From contig JBNGIS010032415.1 of NCBI GenBank assembly GCA_049999725.1, positions 1-24,108 on the forward strand: a DNA stretch of 24,108 nucleotides, in the 5' to 3' direction. Under the pieces are notes generated by a model. That model did not search any database. It was not told where the DNA came from and saw nothing but the letters and a program-made list of their open reading frames with translations. Position 1 is the first letter of the stretch, and each line of letters begins with the position of its first letter. The stretch comes from Haplomitrium mnioides. Its lineage: Eukaryota; Marchantiophyta; Haplomitriopsida; Calobryales. Positions 1 to 9,778 of this stretch are shown here, one piece after another. Position numbers and translations under genes: made by a program.

Positions 1-462
1 TTTAGTAACATACTTAGTAAGATAAGAGGAGGTTACTTAATCTAGGAATAGGTTACTAATCTATAATTAGTAGCCATGTTAGGTTAAGCCTAACTTAGAA
101 TTAAGATAACTATAATCATATTTGGATTATCGTTTGGTATTATTATTATTATTATTGTTATTAAGATTGAGAAGAAAATTGAGACTTGAGATTGAGAAGA
201 GAAGAAGAAGAGAAGATTCATACCTTCATATATTTGCATGAGCTAATAGCCAATGTTGTATGTTTATTGCACATCACACTACAACAAACACTTATACTTG
301 TGCTTAATTTTTTTTGTTTTGTTTTCAATTTACTCAGTTTCTGGCAGATTTTATCGATTCCTATATAAACGCAAAGTGCATCGAACGGGATTTCATAAAG
401 TTTGCCATCCATATCAAATTTTTGAAGCCCAAGTAGGGCGTAATAATCAATAGCTAGTGCCG
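1..462. other. AT-rich non-coding start with (ATT)n tract
   Basis: No supported gene. An (ATT)n microsatellite lies at about 138-163, followed by a GA-rich stretch at about 174-226. A pyrimidine-rich tract ending in TTTACTCAG at about 330-338 could be a 3' splice site leading into the methyltransferase-like gene that follows, but no convincing upstream exon is visible. The short open frames on both strands here resemble nothing known to me. Confidence 0.5.
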
Positions 463-861
463 CATCCAAGCGCAGCTACATGTTCAACTCAGATTGCAGG
501 CTCTTCTACACAAAAAAGAGAAAGGAGGTGGAGCTAACTGAGGCTCCAAAAAAGAAGAAAAAGGAGGTCCAAAAGAAAAAGCTTCTTCTAGTACCAGCTA
601 TTGAGGAGGAGCCAGCCCCCTCTGAATCTCAAGCAAGGTTGTCTTCTACTGCCCCTTCGTCTTCAGCACCAAGTAGCTCAAGGCAAGAAAGAGAGCCAAA
701 GCCAGTTTGGGCTCCAATGTCAAGAGTAAAAAGGCAATCACTCAAGGGGTTGCAAACTTTCAAGGAACAAGAGCAGGTGGACCTTCAAACAATGTTTGAG
801 GAAGATAAAAACAAAATCAGTGAGTCTGCAATCCAGCGATGTAAAGTCCGCGAAGAAACAG

Positions 862-1323
862 TTACTATTAGGCTAGAGAACTTGAATCTACCGAAATCTG
901 GAATGGACAATTGGGGGCCTTTCCAGATTAGAAGGCTGAATGAAGATTTTGTTGAGCTTCTAGAGTAGAGAATGCTCACAAATAAATGCGCATAGTTTTT
1001 TTATTGTTGTTGTTGACCTGAAGTGCGGGTTGAAGGACAAGTTATAGTTCGATATTAGGAACCCTGACAAGTATTGCTATGAGATTGCAAGAGGCAATCA
1101 CAATGTTGCAGCAAGGCAACTTTTGATCACAAAGTACAAAGCAAAGAATTCGGTGCTTTTGCTCTGCAACTGCTATGTGTACATGGGCCTTACACCAATA
1201 GAGGCCCGTATTTTTGCAACTGATGACAACTATGACCAGAGGTATAGGCTGGAAATGACCTCTATTCAGAAGGTTGAATATTGGCATCAAGGGTTTGTGG
1301 AGAGTGGGATGGTGTCATCCTAG
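862..1323 (+). other. ParB/sulfiredoxin-like domain region of copy 1
   Basis: In one frame to 968 the translation is a hydrophobic strand pattern followed by IRRLNEDFVELLE. In the next frame from about 995 it reads FFIVVVDLK, then KYCYEIARGNHNVAARQL, an LLLCNCYVYMGLTPIEAR segment, and a polar helical tail ending at a stop at 1321. ParB-like domains typically run from a short R-L-[polar]-x-L helix, through a strand, to a G-N-H/R box followed by A-A. The match is by pattern only, with a frameshift and one TAG in the middle. The alternative is an unrelated transposon-encoded domain. Confidence 0.45.
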
Positions 1324-1782
1324 AAATTGAAAAGACAATTGGTGCTGGAAACCTTGGAGATCAAGTCTGAGTCCACACTTGAGAAGACAGTCACTTCTCA
1401 AGACAACTGGTTCCATCTTGCATTTCAAAATTGTGAGCTCTAGGATCCACTATAGAGCATATTTTTGATGTGGGAGAAAAATAATGTGAAGAGTTAGAAG
1501 CCAAATGCCAAAGGATCTTTCAGAATAGACGACATGACGTGGATAGCTTGGAGTCTTCCCGAGAACGTGAAAATTTCAGTTTTGAAATATGTGGAAACAT
1601 GAGAGCTTCCAATGGATTAAATGTCTCAAGAGACAGAGAGACATAAAGTTTTGGTAATGATGGTGAAAGTTTTTTGTTCTGAAGTTTATTGAAGCAACTG
1701 GGAGGAAGCAAGAGAGGAGTACCCTCTCCACATAGAGGAGTCAAAGATGGTTGCATTGTATTCTAGTTTTGAGAAGCATTTG

Positions 1783-2543
1783 GTAAGTTTATTTTTTCAT
1801 TGTGCATTCATTTCTTTGGAGTTGGGGTTGATTTATGCCAAGTTGTCTTTGGTTATAATAAAACAAGTTTTGAGTTCCTTTGTGCAAGGACTATGAAGTC
1901 CATGCGCGCAAAGACTTCACAGTCTCTGCACGACTAGACTTTGTAGTCCATGCGCACATGGACCTCACAGTCCTTGCATGCATGGACTGTACAATCCTTG
2001 TCCTCTTAGACTAAACAATCCATGCGGACCTGGCTTGGAAGTCCATGCGCGCATGGACTTCTAGTTCTTGGCACTCGAAGACTTCAATGTCCACCCACGA
2101 CTTGCCTTTGTAGTATAGGCTCGCATGGAATGTTATGCCCATGCGCTCATGGACTGTGAAACCCATGCTTACCTAGAATATTAAGTCTCAGCGCTTGGAC
2201 TATGAAGTCCATGCGTGCAAGGACTATGAAGTCCATGTGTGCATGGACTGTGAAGTCCAAGCAAGTTTTTACTATCAATTCCTTGCGCACAAGGATTGTG
2301 AATTCCATACGCGTATGGACAAGCATGGACTTTGAAGTCCAAGCCCTCTTGGACATCAAAATCCATACGCACATGGACTTTGAAGTCCATATGCGGCTGG
2401 ACTTCATTGTTTATACGAGCAGGGAATTCAATGTCCATCTTAGTTTGGAGTCCAGGGTCTTTGTTCAAATTGTCTTTCTCTCTAAAGTCTTAAAATTTTT
2501 TTTTGTCTCCTCTTATTTTTCTTTCCGTTTTTGTTGTGTGCAG
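1783..2543 (+). other. Intron 1 of the methyltransferase-like gene
   Basis: The donor is GTAAGT at 1783, and the acceptor is the pyrimidine-rich TTTTTGTTGTGTGCAG ending at 2543. Coding-like sequence flanks both sides: a segment ending SSFEKHL before it, and the exon leading to the methyltransferase domain after it. The interior is almost entirely the palindromic 30-bp array described separately. The splice sites are inferred from consensus only. Confidence 0.6.
1886..2458. repeat. 30-bp tandem array of palindromic units
   Basis: About 19 degenerate units with a period near 30 bp, each of the form GACTTTGAAGTCC-ATGCGCGCATG. The repeat alternates two dyads: a CCATGCGCGCATGG core and a GGACTT/AAGTCC arm pair. 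A perfect 18-nt palindrome, GTCCATGCGCGCATGGAC, is at 2041-2058, and a perfect variant, TCCATACGCGTATGGA, is at 2304-2319. Because 30 is divisible by three, the array creates long open frames on both strands (10-residue repeats) that are not evidence for protein. It sits inside intron 1. Confidence 0.85.
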
Positions 2544-3097
2544 GAGGACAAAACGTTTAACCATCAGCTTGCAAAAAGTTGACCATAACTACCAAATGGC
2601 GAAAACAATTGGGGGTCAAAGAAGCCCTAGAAGACCAAGACCAGTCTCCAACACTTGTTTCCTACCCTCTTTCTTTTTTGTCTCATTGCCAAAAAGCTAG
2701 AGAGTGGAAATTAAAGCAGCAAAATCATGATGCATCCTTTCCAACTGATGGAGTTGTGAGAGACGATGACGAGAACTTAAGGTCCTATGTTGATAGTCTC
2801 ATTGTGTATATTACCAAGTCTACGTGGAGGCCAACGCTCGTCAGTTAAAAGGACTTGTGAAACCTATGTGTTTTACTTTGGTGATCGCGGACATTCCTTA
2901 CGATTACAACTTTAAGGAATGCAAGTATGACGATTCAGAACCTTTTTCCAAATAATAATATTTGACATGGTTTCATCTTTTGCGGCAATCATGACGTTGG
3001 ATTTTTTGTCATTTGTAGTTATACATTTGTTGCAACAATTTGGCATTGTGGAGGATGCCTTTTTGGAAGTTTGTTATGCCATCAACCACGGCATCTA
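2544..3097 (+). other. Exon with methyltransferase motif IV (copy 1)
   Basis: Coding-like exon in shifting frames. It contains VYYQVYVEANARQLKGLVKP (about 2792-2851), then CFTLVIADIPYDYNFKECKY around 2860-2920, then LLQQFGIVEDAFLEV (about 3029-3073). DIPY is the counterpart of the catalytic DPPY tetrapeptide of amino-methyltransferases. The same blocks recur in copy 2 at 6170-6473, which supports real, conserved coding sequence behind the decay. It ends at donor GTAAGT (3098). Confidence 0.6.
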
Positions 3098-3223
3098 GTA
3101 AGTTCTTCTTTGATATTTTCTTGTTTTTTAGTTTATCTTGTTTAGTTTTTCTACACTTTGTTTATGGTGTTTGATTTGTTTGTTTTTCTTATTACACGGA
3201 CAAAAGCAACATTCATCATTCAG
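3098..3223 (+). other. Intron 2 of the methyltransferase-like gene
   Basis: The donor is GTAAGT at 3098. A T-rich body leads to an acceptor ending ATCATTCAG at 3223, and reading resumes with GGPRIAHAHECWTMGY. Copy 2 has a homologous stretch (about 6474-6604) ending AATTCTAG, with a decayed donor. Presence in both copies supports a genuine intron. Confidence 0.6.
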
Positions 3224-3838
3224 GTGGTCCGAGAATTGCACACGCTCACGAGTGTTGGACTATGGGCTACGGGGAGAAAGAAGGAAAGAGGAGCATGAGG
3301 CCTTTCAATTTGCAGCCTGCTCCTACAAGTGGTCTACCTTGGCAAATAATGTGTAGTGTTTTTAGTTGTTCTGTAGTTTTAGCCAAACTAAAACATCCAA
3401 GAGATGATGTTTCTGTGAATGTTTATCAAAAGCTATAGTCTCTTTACAAATTTTTTATTGACCATTTGTCAACAAAGCAAGATTGGATCTTAGATCTTAG
3501 ATCTTTGCTCTAGGTTTGGCACAGGCCTTGTCTATGCTTTAAAGCTGATGCAAAACTGTATTGATGTGGAATATGATAGACGTCAGTGTATCTACATTCC
3601 TCATAGAGTTTTGATGATGGTTTTTTTCCCATCCGACGTGACAGAGTCACAGATAGTGTATGCATACCACAAGGAACCTGTTACTCTTGGTATTGCAGGT
3701 GCTAGTGGTGATTTTATTGCCATCTTTGGGACTGGAAAGTCTTGGCAGGACTCTCTAACAGTAGCAGATGCTCATCCAGTGAATTTAGATGAGACAATTC
3801 CTCCTAAAGAGGATAGAGCTGTAACATCTGGTTGAAGA
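3224..3838 (+). other. Exon with AdoMet-binding motif I and C-terminus (copy 1)
   Basis: It opens GGPRIAHAHECWTMGYG, matching the post-DPPY tryptophan region of beta-class methyltransferases, then reads SLYKFFIDHLSTKQDWILDL. At 3486-3505 a gatctta unit is tandemly repeated, which shifts the frame. The next frame continues DLCSRFGTGLVYALKL, NCIDVEYDRRQ and an open tail to a stop at 3833. FGTG plus a downstream acidic VEYD is the expected AdoMet-binding pattern. Confidence 0.6.
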
Positions 3839-4669
3839 AATTATTTTATTAATAAAATATTTTTTTTACAATGTTTTATTTGCTAAAGTTCCAGTCTTTT
3901 TGCACTCCCAATCCATTTTAGCTCTTTTCATCATGATTCAATTTAGTGCGCAAAATGGTTTTTGAGCAAAACAATTTGGTTTTTTTGAAATTTAGCGAAG
4001 AAGTCTATGCTGGCATGGAACTTTCCTTTTTTACTTTTTATTTCTTCTTAGACGACATTTTGCATTCCATGCTGCCAATTTCTCAACAATTCTAGATCGC
4101 TTCAGTTGTCTATGTGGGCATGGGCTCCATTTATTTAAGCTCGAGTTAGTTGTAGTTGTCCCTACCCGCAAGTATCTTTCAAAAAACGTGTGCCCACACT
4201 TGGGCTTTAGTTGTCCATGCATGTATACGTTTCAGCAATCTTTTCACATATATGCTTCAACAATCCCTTTACGTCAACACTTAAGGGTTCTTTTTCAAAA
4301 AAATTTGTATAAATTTTGAATGTTTTAATCAAAATTTCAAATTATGGACATCATTGTTTTTTCTTGAAAATATTTAACAACAAATGTCGTATAAAATTTT
4401 CTATATTATTTGTTTGTTGATGCTCATGCTTTTGAAAGATGAAATTATAGATGTAATATTGTTAAAATACTCATAAGAAAATTCATTTTCAATATAATAT
4501 GCACTCAAAGTGAGCTATTTTGATATGTATAATTACATTTGTTTTACAAACAAAAATTGCTAGCGTGAAAATCATGACTTTTAAAGCGTAAATTACAAAA
4601 TTGGTTTCTCAGAGCGAAAAATGAAACATGAACCTTGTAGCAGTTTCTCGTTCAAAGTAGCAACTATTC
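3839..4669. other. AT-rich spacer with degenerate palindromes
   Basis: No gene supported. Between about 4010 and 4290 there are degenerate relatives of the intron array, recognisable as TCTATGCTGGCATGGA, GTCTATGTGGGCATGG and GTCCATGCATGTATAC. The rest is AT-rich without recognisable content. It may be the left extension of the large inverted repeat, whose other copy runs off the window. Confidence 0.4.
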
Positions 4670-6155
4670 TTGAACTTTTTATTGTAAATCATTCAAAGTT
4701 GAATGTTATTATCTGTAAATGAAACTTAAATCTTTAGTTAATACTTTTATTTTCTTTGTAAAATATTTTCTTCTCCAATGTATAAGTATGTTGTTTCCAA
4801 CTTTAGTGCTTGCTAGAAGAGTTTAAGGTTATTGTTCTGCTAAAGCACTTGCCCAAATTAACTACTTATTTTTTGCTTGTAAGGACTTTGATGTATAACT
4901 TAAAACCTTTGACGTGCTTAGACTTAGATATAGAGCTTTGTACATGATTTACATTTAGGTTCTGAATTAGAAAATGAAATCTTTTGCGTGCGTAGAGTTT
5001 GTTGCAAAAAAGAGAACGTTTGCCATCCATATTCTTGGTTGTAGAAGTCTCAGCCCTATGCGCGCATAGACTTTGATTCGCAAGTTGAAACGTTGTGCGT
5101 GGAAAAACTCTTTTGCGGAACCTAGAACCTAGGTTCTTGTAAGTCTTTGTTGTGGAGTGTTTAGATGGTGAGTTTAGATTCCTATGCGCTCACAGACTTT
5201 AGGGTGGAGTGTTCAAATGTTGAGCTTGGATTCATATACGCACATAGACTCTATTGTGGAGGTCCAAGCCTTCCACAAGTTCTACTTCTCATATACAACC
5301 CTCAAGCTTCTACATACAAAGACTATTGGTTACAATTTAGTTTGTACACAAGTCATAGACCCTTTTGTAGAACTTGAAACCTTTGTTTGGTTGAATCAAG
5401 TCTAAAACTTGCAGATGTTTCTTGTTTGCACTCTTAATTCAATCTCTTTAGCCATTGCCTTTTTTATTCTAAACTATGATTTGTTTGTATATATGCTTTG
5501 TTGAATTATGAAGTCTTTTTAAATGCTAAAACCTTTTTTCTAAGCCCACTTTAACTTTTGTGTGCATGGATTTTCAACTACAAATGAAAGCTTTTTTCTT
5601 GCTTGAACTTTAAAATAGAGCTCTTAAACTTATGCAATATTTCATTTTGTTGGTTTATGTGTCTACGATTGCAAACTCATTCCCTTGACTTCTAGTTTGC
5701 TTGGGTTTTTTCTTTATGTTTTGTAATTTTTTTCCAAAAAAAACATTTCAAAGAGCACCATGTCTATACGCGCATAGAGTTTGTGGAATCAAACATATTT
5801 CAAAATAGTTTCTTGTGACGTATACCTCAATTTTTGGGCTTCAAATTGTAATCAATGATAAATGCATTTTTTTGTGAAAACTTACCAAAATTTGTATACG
5901 TTTCATCAAATTTGAGTTTTCCAATATTTTCATAAAAATAAAATTTTTTCTGTGATTTTGCACAACGAAGTTGACTCTCGCTCCATTATACTTGTTGAAA
6001 CGACCAAAAATGAACTTCAAAAACTCATGTACTTTTTGTTTTTAAGAAATAACCTTGTTTTTTCTGTTTTTTGAGCTCAAAAACTACAATTTTTCTTCAA
6101 AAAAAAAAGGTTCTTGTTTTGAGTAACTTGTTTTTGGTCCAAAGTAGCAACTATT
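4670..6155 (+). repeat. Large inverted repeat, left copy
   Basis: This segment is repeated in reverse complement at 22465-24108. Clear shared blocks include TTGAACTTTTNATTGTAAAT near 4672 (right end of the other copy), the 52-bp tandem units, the TTGTTGAAACGACCAAAAA block near 5993, and the end CAAAGTAGC near 6140. It contains the perfect palindrome CTATGCGCGCATAG at 5056-5069 and a near-palindrome at 5764-5777. The divergence between copies looks substantial, so this is an old duplication. It carries no coding sequence I can defend. Confidence 0.75.
5166..5270. repeat. 52-bp tandem repeat, two units
   Basis: Two diverged units of 52 bp (starts near 5166 and 5218), each with a TTGAGCTTGGATTC-like part, a CTATGCGCNCA-like part and AGACTTTAGGGTGGAG. 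The inverted copy has five units of the same family at 23359-23618, so the array changed in copy number after duplication. Confidence 0.7.
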
Positions 6156-6164
6156 AGTTGTACG

Positions 6165-6614
6165 TAAACAGACTCAATGTGGCATTTTATCAAGTTTATA
6201 GGAAGTCAAATGCCAAGCAACTAAAAGGGCTAGTGAAACCATGAGATTTCACTTTTGCTATTGTTGATATTTCTTATGGCTACAACCTTAAGGAATACAA
6301 GCATGATGATTTGGAGCCCTTTCCCATGATGATATTTTGAACATGGTTTCATCCTCTGTGGCAATTACAACCTTCAAATTTTGGTCTTTTGTTATCATTC
6401 ACTCTTTGTAGCAGTTTGGCATTGTTGAGAATGCTCTTTTGGAAGTCAAACAATCCATTGATCACAACATCTCATTAGTCTTCTAAAATTTTCTTTTTTC
6501 TATTTTTTGTTATTATATTTGTTTTGCAATTGAATTCTTTTCTATTTGTATCTTGTAAATTTTACTTGATTGTTGCAAAGACAAAACAAACATTCATAAT
6601 TCTAGTGGTATTAG
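6165..6614 (+). pseudogene. Decayed DNA methyltransferase gene, copy 2 (fragment)
   Basis: This matches copy 1 positions of about 2792-3240 in order: FYQVYRKSNAKQLKGLVKP, then a stop, then FTFAIVDISYGYN (motif IV equivalent at 6266-6286), then NMVSS and QFGIVENALLEV in shifted frames. The homologue of intron 2 spans about 6474-6604, followed by a few codons of the next exon. The copia element starting near 6615 removes the rest. Upstream it joins the large repeat at a possible acceptor, ACGTAAACAG (about 6165-6174). Copy 2 has G where copy 1 has D after DIxY, which hints at an ancestral DIPYGYN. It lacks the AdoMet motif I half, so it is non-functional. Confidence 0.6.
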
Positions 6615-6675
6615 AGTCGTAGATGCTCAATAACATATCGGTGCATGATAGCTTTTAATCCATCATAACTTAAAA

Positions 6676-8339
6676 ATACATCTAATGAATGTAGTTACTG
6701 CATATTTCTATGGCATATTGGATACTAAAATTCTCATGCATGCACCTCATGAATTGCTCAATAGAGTAGCATTTCATATTCAGGGAGAACGTATATAGAA
6801 TTTTGATCCAGAACTATTGTATAGTATAAAGCAAATGACTACTACAAAAGAAACCAGACTTGTAGTCTGAATGTACCGAGTGTGCTACACACACCTACTC
6901 AGCCTATAGTTGATGAATTTCTTAGTATAGATCCTACTGAGCATAGTTAGGGGCAATATAAGGAAAGTGAACTTACAATCCAATAAGTAAAAAACGTGCT
7001 ACACACACAACTTGGTGTTTCAAGCACATAGAAAGCCTTTTGCTATGAATTGAGTGTTCAACCTACAATTGACAATTAATCAAGTAGGGCTTCTATTGAG
7101 CATTGGAAATGGCAACAAAAGTATGGAGGACATACTACCAAAAAGATAAAATCACAGATGAATGTGCTTCACACATTAAAGAACATTTAAGTGAATGTAC
7201 CCAAAAATGCCTTAAAATAGAGAAAGGCCTTTGTAGTATAGGTGTTAAACTCTATTTATAGCCTTAAACAGAGAGAAAAAATTTTGGTATAAAAGATTTA
7301 AGGATGAGATACTCACCCTAAATTTTACCAATCACAATATGGCACCTTGTTTGTTCCTCAAACATGAGTAATAAGAATTTTCCATCTTGTCAATTCATGT
7401 GGATGACATCAATATCTTTGGAACTCCTAAGTTAATCGCTACTATAGTAAATACATTGAAAGGAGTTTTTCACATGAAAGATATTGGAAAACAGACCTAT
7501 TGTTTGGATATCCAGCTTGATTATTTTTCTAAAAGGATCCTCATCACCCAAAAGATATCCACCCCAAATATCATTAAGTAATTTAATATGCATAAATCCC
7601 ACCTTATTAGCACCCCAATGGATCTAAGATCCATGGATCCGGCGAAAGATATGTTCAGAAAGCATCGAGAGCATGACCGATGCTAGGCTTAGAATACTCT
7701 TATCTCTCTGAAATCGGAGCCTTGTTATATTTGGCTAATCAAACAAGGCCATATATTAGTTTTGTAGTGAGTTGGCTTACCATGCATAGTGCTCAACCTA
7801 CTGTAAGGCATTGGAATGACCTTAAATGTGTTTTTAAATATTTACAAGGAACTATTGATATGGACGTATATTTCCCTAAAGATATGAATCAGTAGATGAT
7901 CGGTTTTGCTAATGTTGGATACTTGTCTAATCTAGATAATGCCAAATCCCAAACAGGTATGTATTTCTACAAGAAATGACAACTATTTCATGGAAGAGTA
8001 AAAAACAGATGTTTATTACGACTTCATAAAATCATCTAGAGATTATAGCCCTATATAAGCTCACTAAGGAATGTATTTGGCTTAAGAATTAGGCTCAACA
8101 AATAAATAAGAATACATGATGGTCATATTTGATAGTTCTTGCAAATATTTACGAAGATAATTACCCTTGCATGATGCAAATTGCACAAGGCTTTACTTAA
8201 AAGAGGATAGATTTAAATATATAGCTCCTAAACTATTTTACGCCCATGAACAACATGGTGACAGAGTGTCTATCAAATAGATCCCCTCTGCCTAGAATAG
8301 AGCTGATTTGCTAACAAAGCCTTTGCCTCCAACTAGTTA
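6676..8339 (+). pseudogene. Copia reverse transcriptase-RNase H remnant
   Basis: Reverse transcriptase and RNase H copy the element RNA into DNA inside a cytoplasmic particle. Visible blocks are VVTAYFYGILD (about 6687), a decayed SLYGLKQ region near 7250, HVDDINIFGT (about 7393, containing the catalytic aspartates), YLSEIGALLYLANQTRPYISF (about 7695, where D is normal in TRPDI), WNDLKCVFKYLQGT, and the RNase H end FKYIAPKLFYAHEQHG (about 8212) and NRADLLTKPLP. The open parts at 7387-7581 and 7680-7895 are pieces of one reading frame separated by stops. It is not functional. Confidence 0.85.
6865..7190 (+). repeat. Tandem repeat insert inside copia-1 RT
   Basis: Three diverged units begin near 6873, 6993 and 7158. 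Each encodes a segment like VLHT..QP.VD.....PTEH. The insert lies between the RT start block (VVTAYFYG) and the LYGLKQ block. The same unit is present on the minus strand in copia-3 (17517-18000), so it belongs to the element family. Confidence 0.65.
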
Positions 8340-9769
8340 AGGATGGAGGCACTTATCTCAAATCATATTATTGTATGTTTCCTAGATTTCTACTTGCTCC
8401 TTCAAGATACATTTGTTGATATTTTCCATAGTAAAACTTTAGGATTCATCATTCGTAATATGAAGACCACCACATTTATCTTGCACACTTATCTTGCATC
8501 AATAGTTTCTAACATCAGTCCTTGGTTACATGTATATATATAGTCTATGAGCCATATAACATTGAACTCTATTACATACCGTTCATAACATTTGTTGCTC
8601 ATATTGTTTTTTGAGTCAAGAATCTTCTAATAACAAATGTCATCCCATAGCTTTATGGGAAGCAGTTTTCTCTTTTCATTTCTTTAACATTACAAGGAAC
8701 TCATATTCTACTATCTTTTATTTCTACATTGTGATTTTTCAAAAAACAAATCTTCATCAAAAGTTGAATGTAGAGGCGGCCGTTTTCGTCTCTATGCTTT
8801 AGCATCTCTAGCGCAAGGTGCTGATAGCAGCCTCTACTATTGTAAGAAAGTCTTAGCTGATCCAATCTTTGCAAAGCTATAACATCACTTATAATATCAC
8901 CACACTTTTGAACAACAATCATAATTTTCTGAATGATTTGCTCCTATCAATGTATATAAGAAGGATATGAAAACTACCAACTACCATTTGAGCTTGACAA
9001 TCCATCCTGAGCTTCTAAATACTTATGTCAGAGCTACCAAGGATCCAATATTGTTGAGTGCATTTTCCAACAGAAAGTACCAATTTGATCATCTCCTTTT
9101 TACCAATTGATATCCTTCATCAGCACATGAATTCTCTCTTCCCAGAACTCCTTATTTTTGAACCAATATTCTCCTGTAGCAAATCGGTTTTGCTGCAATT
9201 GATCAATGTTATTTGCGAGCAGCTATTCTCATGCGGAAAATTAGTCTTCTTGCAATCGATCAACCATATTCATGAGACAATATTTTTCTGCATCAAATCT
9301 TGAGCTCTTGCATAGACATTAGCATCCATCCCCTTTATTCTGTGACCACAATTGTTTCCTACAGCAAATAGATACATCTCAATCATCAGCTTTCTTTAGC
9401 AATCTTTGACAACAACTTGACCAGTTGCTCTAATTTTTGGCCCTTATCTTTGCTTAAACCTATTATATTTCATATTCTCTTTGTTTAAACTTTATTCTCT
9501 TATTCTCTTATATTATCACTTTAGCTCTTAAGACTTGGTTTGTTTTAAGACTAAAAAACATTCATCTATTTATTTTAGTTAATTTTTTTAATATATTTAG
9601 TTTAGTAGGGTTTATATTTTACTTATTTGGTTGCTTCCTCTTATGTGAGGCTGTGGCACTCTTTCCCTCATCGAAGGAGAGTTTTAATGAGGCCAAACCA
9701 TTGAGGACCACCCTAGAGTTAAGCTTACCTCTTGTGTGTGGTTGATTTTGGATACTTCTCTAACCAACC
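8340..9769 (+). other. 3' non-coding region of copia-1
   Basis: No gene recognised. From about 9430 to 9778 it is similar to the inverted sequence at 10126-10480 (shared CTAATTTTTGGCCC, CATTCATCTATTT and GTGGCACTCTTTCC), so it is part of the element rather than a separate insertion. A 57-bp tandem repeat lies at about 9167-9337. Confidence 0.6.
9167..9337. repeat. 57-bp tandem repeat, three units
   Basis: Units begin at 9167, 9224 and 9281, each starting TATTCTCxTG or TATTTTTCTG and sharing TTGCAATxGATCAA in the first two. The third unit is much more diverged. The short open frame across it is a by-product of the 57-bp (19-codon) period. Confidence 0.6.
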
Positions 9770-9778
9770 AAGAGGGAG
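9770..9778 (+). other. Polypurine tract of copia-1
   Basis: The purine run AAGAGGGAG lies immediately before the LTR start TGTTGTAAAC. This is the standard plus-strand primer position for an LTR retrotransposon. The inverted element has the corresponding CCAAGGGGAG before TGTTGTAGC. Confidence 0.7.

Larger units (their letters stand above)
463..3838 (+). pseudogene. Decayed ParB-like / DNA methyltransferase gene, copy 1
   Basis: The gene is read across several frames. A 162-residue open N-terminal part (480-968) has a Lys-rich, nuclear-signal-like stretch at residues 10-35 and a Ser/Pro-rich linker, and ends in a segment like the start of ParB-like domains (IRRLNEDFVELLE). After a frameshift, 1011-1323 gives a YEIARGNHNVAARQL-like segment, recalling the GNHR motif of the ParB/Srx fold. 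After two introns (1783-2543, 3098-3223), a methyltransferase domain shows DIPYDYN (2890-2910, motif IV), then ECWTMGYG, then DLCSRFGTG (3500-3526, AdoMet motif I) and IDVEYDRRQ. That order fits beta-class N6_N4 methyltransferases. ParB-like plus methyltransferase fusions are known in bacteria and phages. At least two frameshifts and several stops make it a pseudogene. The methyltransferase call is moderately firm, the ParB-like call weaker. In a plant it could be a transposon-borne or horizontally acquired gene. Confidence 0.6.

Noticed and set aside
2147-2468. Overlapping open frames on both strands with 10-residue repeats
   Set aside because: They follow directly from the 30-bp period of the palindromic array inside an intron; all are repeat artefacts.
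463-3838. Bacterial or phage contamination as the source of the methyltransferase
   Set aside because: Introns with plant-type splice sites, AT-rich surroundings, decay, and a second copy interrupted by a plant copia element argue against contamination.
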